A DNA stretch of 64,000 nucleotides from Codonopsis lanceolata. Its lineage: Eukaryota; Streptophyta; Magnoliopsida; Asterales; Campanulaceae. The stretch is taken from NCBI GenBank assembly GCA_013146195.2, contig CM028379.1, forward strand, positions 159,990,437-160,054,436, in the 5' to 3' direction. A program made the position numbers and the translations under genes. The notes under the pieces are model-generated. The model was not told the origin of the DNA. It did no database searches and saw nothing but the letters and a program-made list of their open reading frames with translations. Below, piece after piece: positions 63,135 through 64,000 of the stretch (the stretch's first letter is position 1; each line of letters starts with the position of its first letter).

Positions 63135-64000
63135 ATCGTTATCTCGCTTTCTCTTGATGTCACATTTTTGAATCGAATCATTCTATCCTCTATCGTCTGC
63201 TGATCCATCTTCTTCGACTCAAATGATGATTTCTTTGTCTATCACGCCAGACACCGCAAATCCTGCCCCACCTCCCCGCCCCCACCTCCTCCCTGCATTC
63301 AAGAAGTTTACTCTCGCCGCCCACGAGAGGGATTTCCTTCTCGACCTCCCGATGTGGTCCCTACCGAGCCACCTCCTCTTCTTCAGATCCTAGCACTCCT
63401 AAGTCCACCATTATCCGATCTAGATGTTCCGATTGCACTCGAAAAGGTAAGCGTAGTTGCACAATATTCCATTGCCGACTATGTTAGTTACTCGTTTGTC
63501 TTCTTCTACTCTTCCTTAATTAATTCTCTTGAGTCTTACCCTATTCCTAAGTCCTGTCCGAGGCGCTGGCTCACCCCGGTTGGAGAAAACTATGGAAGAG
63601 GAGATGAAGGCTCTCGAGGAGAATCGACTGGGATTTGATACCTTCACGAATAATAAGAAGGCAATTGGTCGTGGTTGGTCAAAGGAAAGTGAATCCCGAT
63701 GGTTCCTCCCTTGCTCTCTGAAGGCACGTCTGTCATAAGGGTTACGCCCAAACTTACGGTGTGGATTATTCAAACTTTCTCCCAGCCATGGTTGCCTGCT
63801 CGGCTTGCTTGTTTCTCTTGCCGCATCATACCACCGGCCGCTTCACCAACTAGATGTCAAAAATGCTTTTCTTCACGGTGACTGCACGAAGAGGTTTATC
63901 TTGAACAACCTCCCCGGTTTTGTTGTTCGTGGGGAGTCGTGATGGTGTGCAAGTTAAAAAGTCGCCAGATGGTCTCAAATGCCTCGAGCTTGGTTTGGTC
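63135..64000 (+). pseudogene. Copia linker and RT start, frameshifted, cut by window end
   Basis: Mixed + frames contain RRWLTPVG and MEEEMKALEENR (the pre-RT block), a GYAQTYGVDYSN-like block near 63740, and LDVKNAFLHGD near 63850, the first RT palm motif. Several single-base frameshifts and stops. No YVDD is reached before 64000. Confidence 0.7.

Larger units (their letters stand above)
60119..64000 (+). mobile_element. Copia element, 5' part (continues beyond window)
   Basis: The LTR at 60119-60296, primer site at 60297, gag and pol lie on the + strand. Protease, integrase and the start of RT are recognisable; the RT part is frameshifted. The family is related to the intron 1 copia (similar MS-EEYA-leader, HSDVWGPS and NGVAERKN motifs). 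The 3' LTR and target duplication are outside the window. The base before the LTR is in LINE sequence. Confidence 0.88.

Overview
The window looks like nuclear DNA of a dicot plant. It is AT-rich, has GT-AG introns, and is dominated by nested Ty1/copia elements, plant L1-type LINEs and short inverted-repeat DNA transposons. One host gene is clearly recognisable: the 5' half of a plant ABCC (MRP) transporter of the ABCC1/ABCC2 type on the + strand. Twelve in-frame coding exons lie between 30915 and 53160. The nucleotide-binding domains and the rest of the gene must lie beyond 64000, because intron 12 runs to the window end.

Layout, left half. Positions 1-5.9 kb hold a decayed tandem array with a unit of about 1.24 kb; two of its units carry the same short LINE 3' end. 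From about 6.1 to 21.7 kb lies a minus-strand, intron-containing coding remnant resembling the plant mobile domain / Ulp1-associated families. It is split inside an exon by a four-element nest. A hAT-like element (7287-21075, 8-bp duplication GCTCTACC) holds a minus-strand copia element of Sire/Tork type (7329-20215, duplication GCCGA). That element holds a solo LTR in one of its LTRs (18221-19486, duplication GTTAG) and an LTR-like insertion in gag (14676-16508, duplication CTATA). The copia element has lost most of RT and all of RNase H, and carries a long extra ORF before its 3' LTR. From 21.7 to 30.3 kb there is AT-rich sequence with LTR-like remnants, two more hAT-like inverted-repeat elements, a second copy of the 7287 family, and Stowaway MITEs.

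Layout, right half (the ABCC gene). Intron 1 (12.6 kb) holds a 5'-scrambled LINE (32515-34994), a copia element (35185-42825, duplication GATAT) with a 3.1-kb LINE inserted in its protease region (15-bp duplication), and a fold-back Tourist MITE. Smaller introns hold truncated LINE tails, including an insertion of about 23 bp with an 18-bp duplication. Intron 12 (over 10.8 kb) holds a LINE fragment with a Mutator-like element inside it, a long minus-strand LINE with endonuclease and RT (55508-60118), and a copia element (60119 to beyond 64000) that appears to interrupt that LINE.

All the LINEs share one 3' end: a GCGTC/GACGC hairpin followed by TTACTTATC and an A-rich tail. No tRNA, rRNA or CRISPR was seen. 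The most notable features are the readable insertion chronology, the extra ORF of the Sire-like element, the LINE 3' hairpin and micro-insertion, and an apparently intact host gene with very large transposon-filled introns. I did not find a convincing wholly new system.
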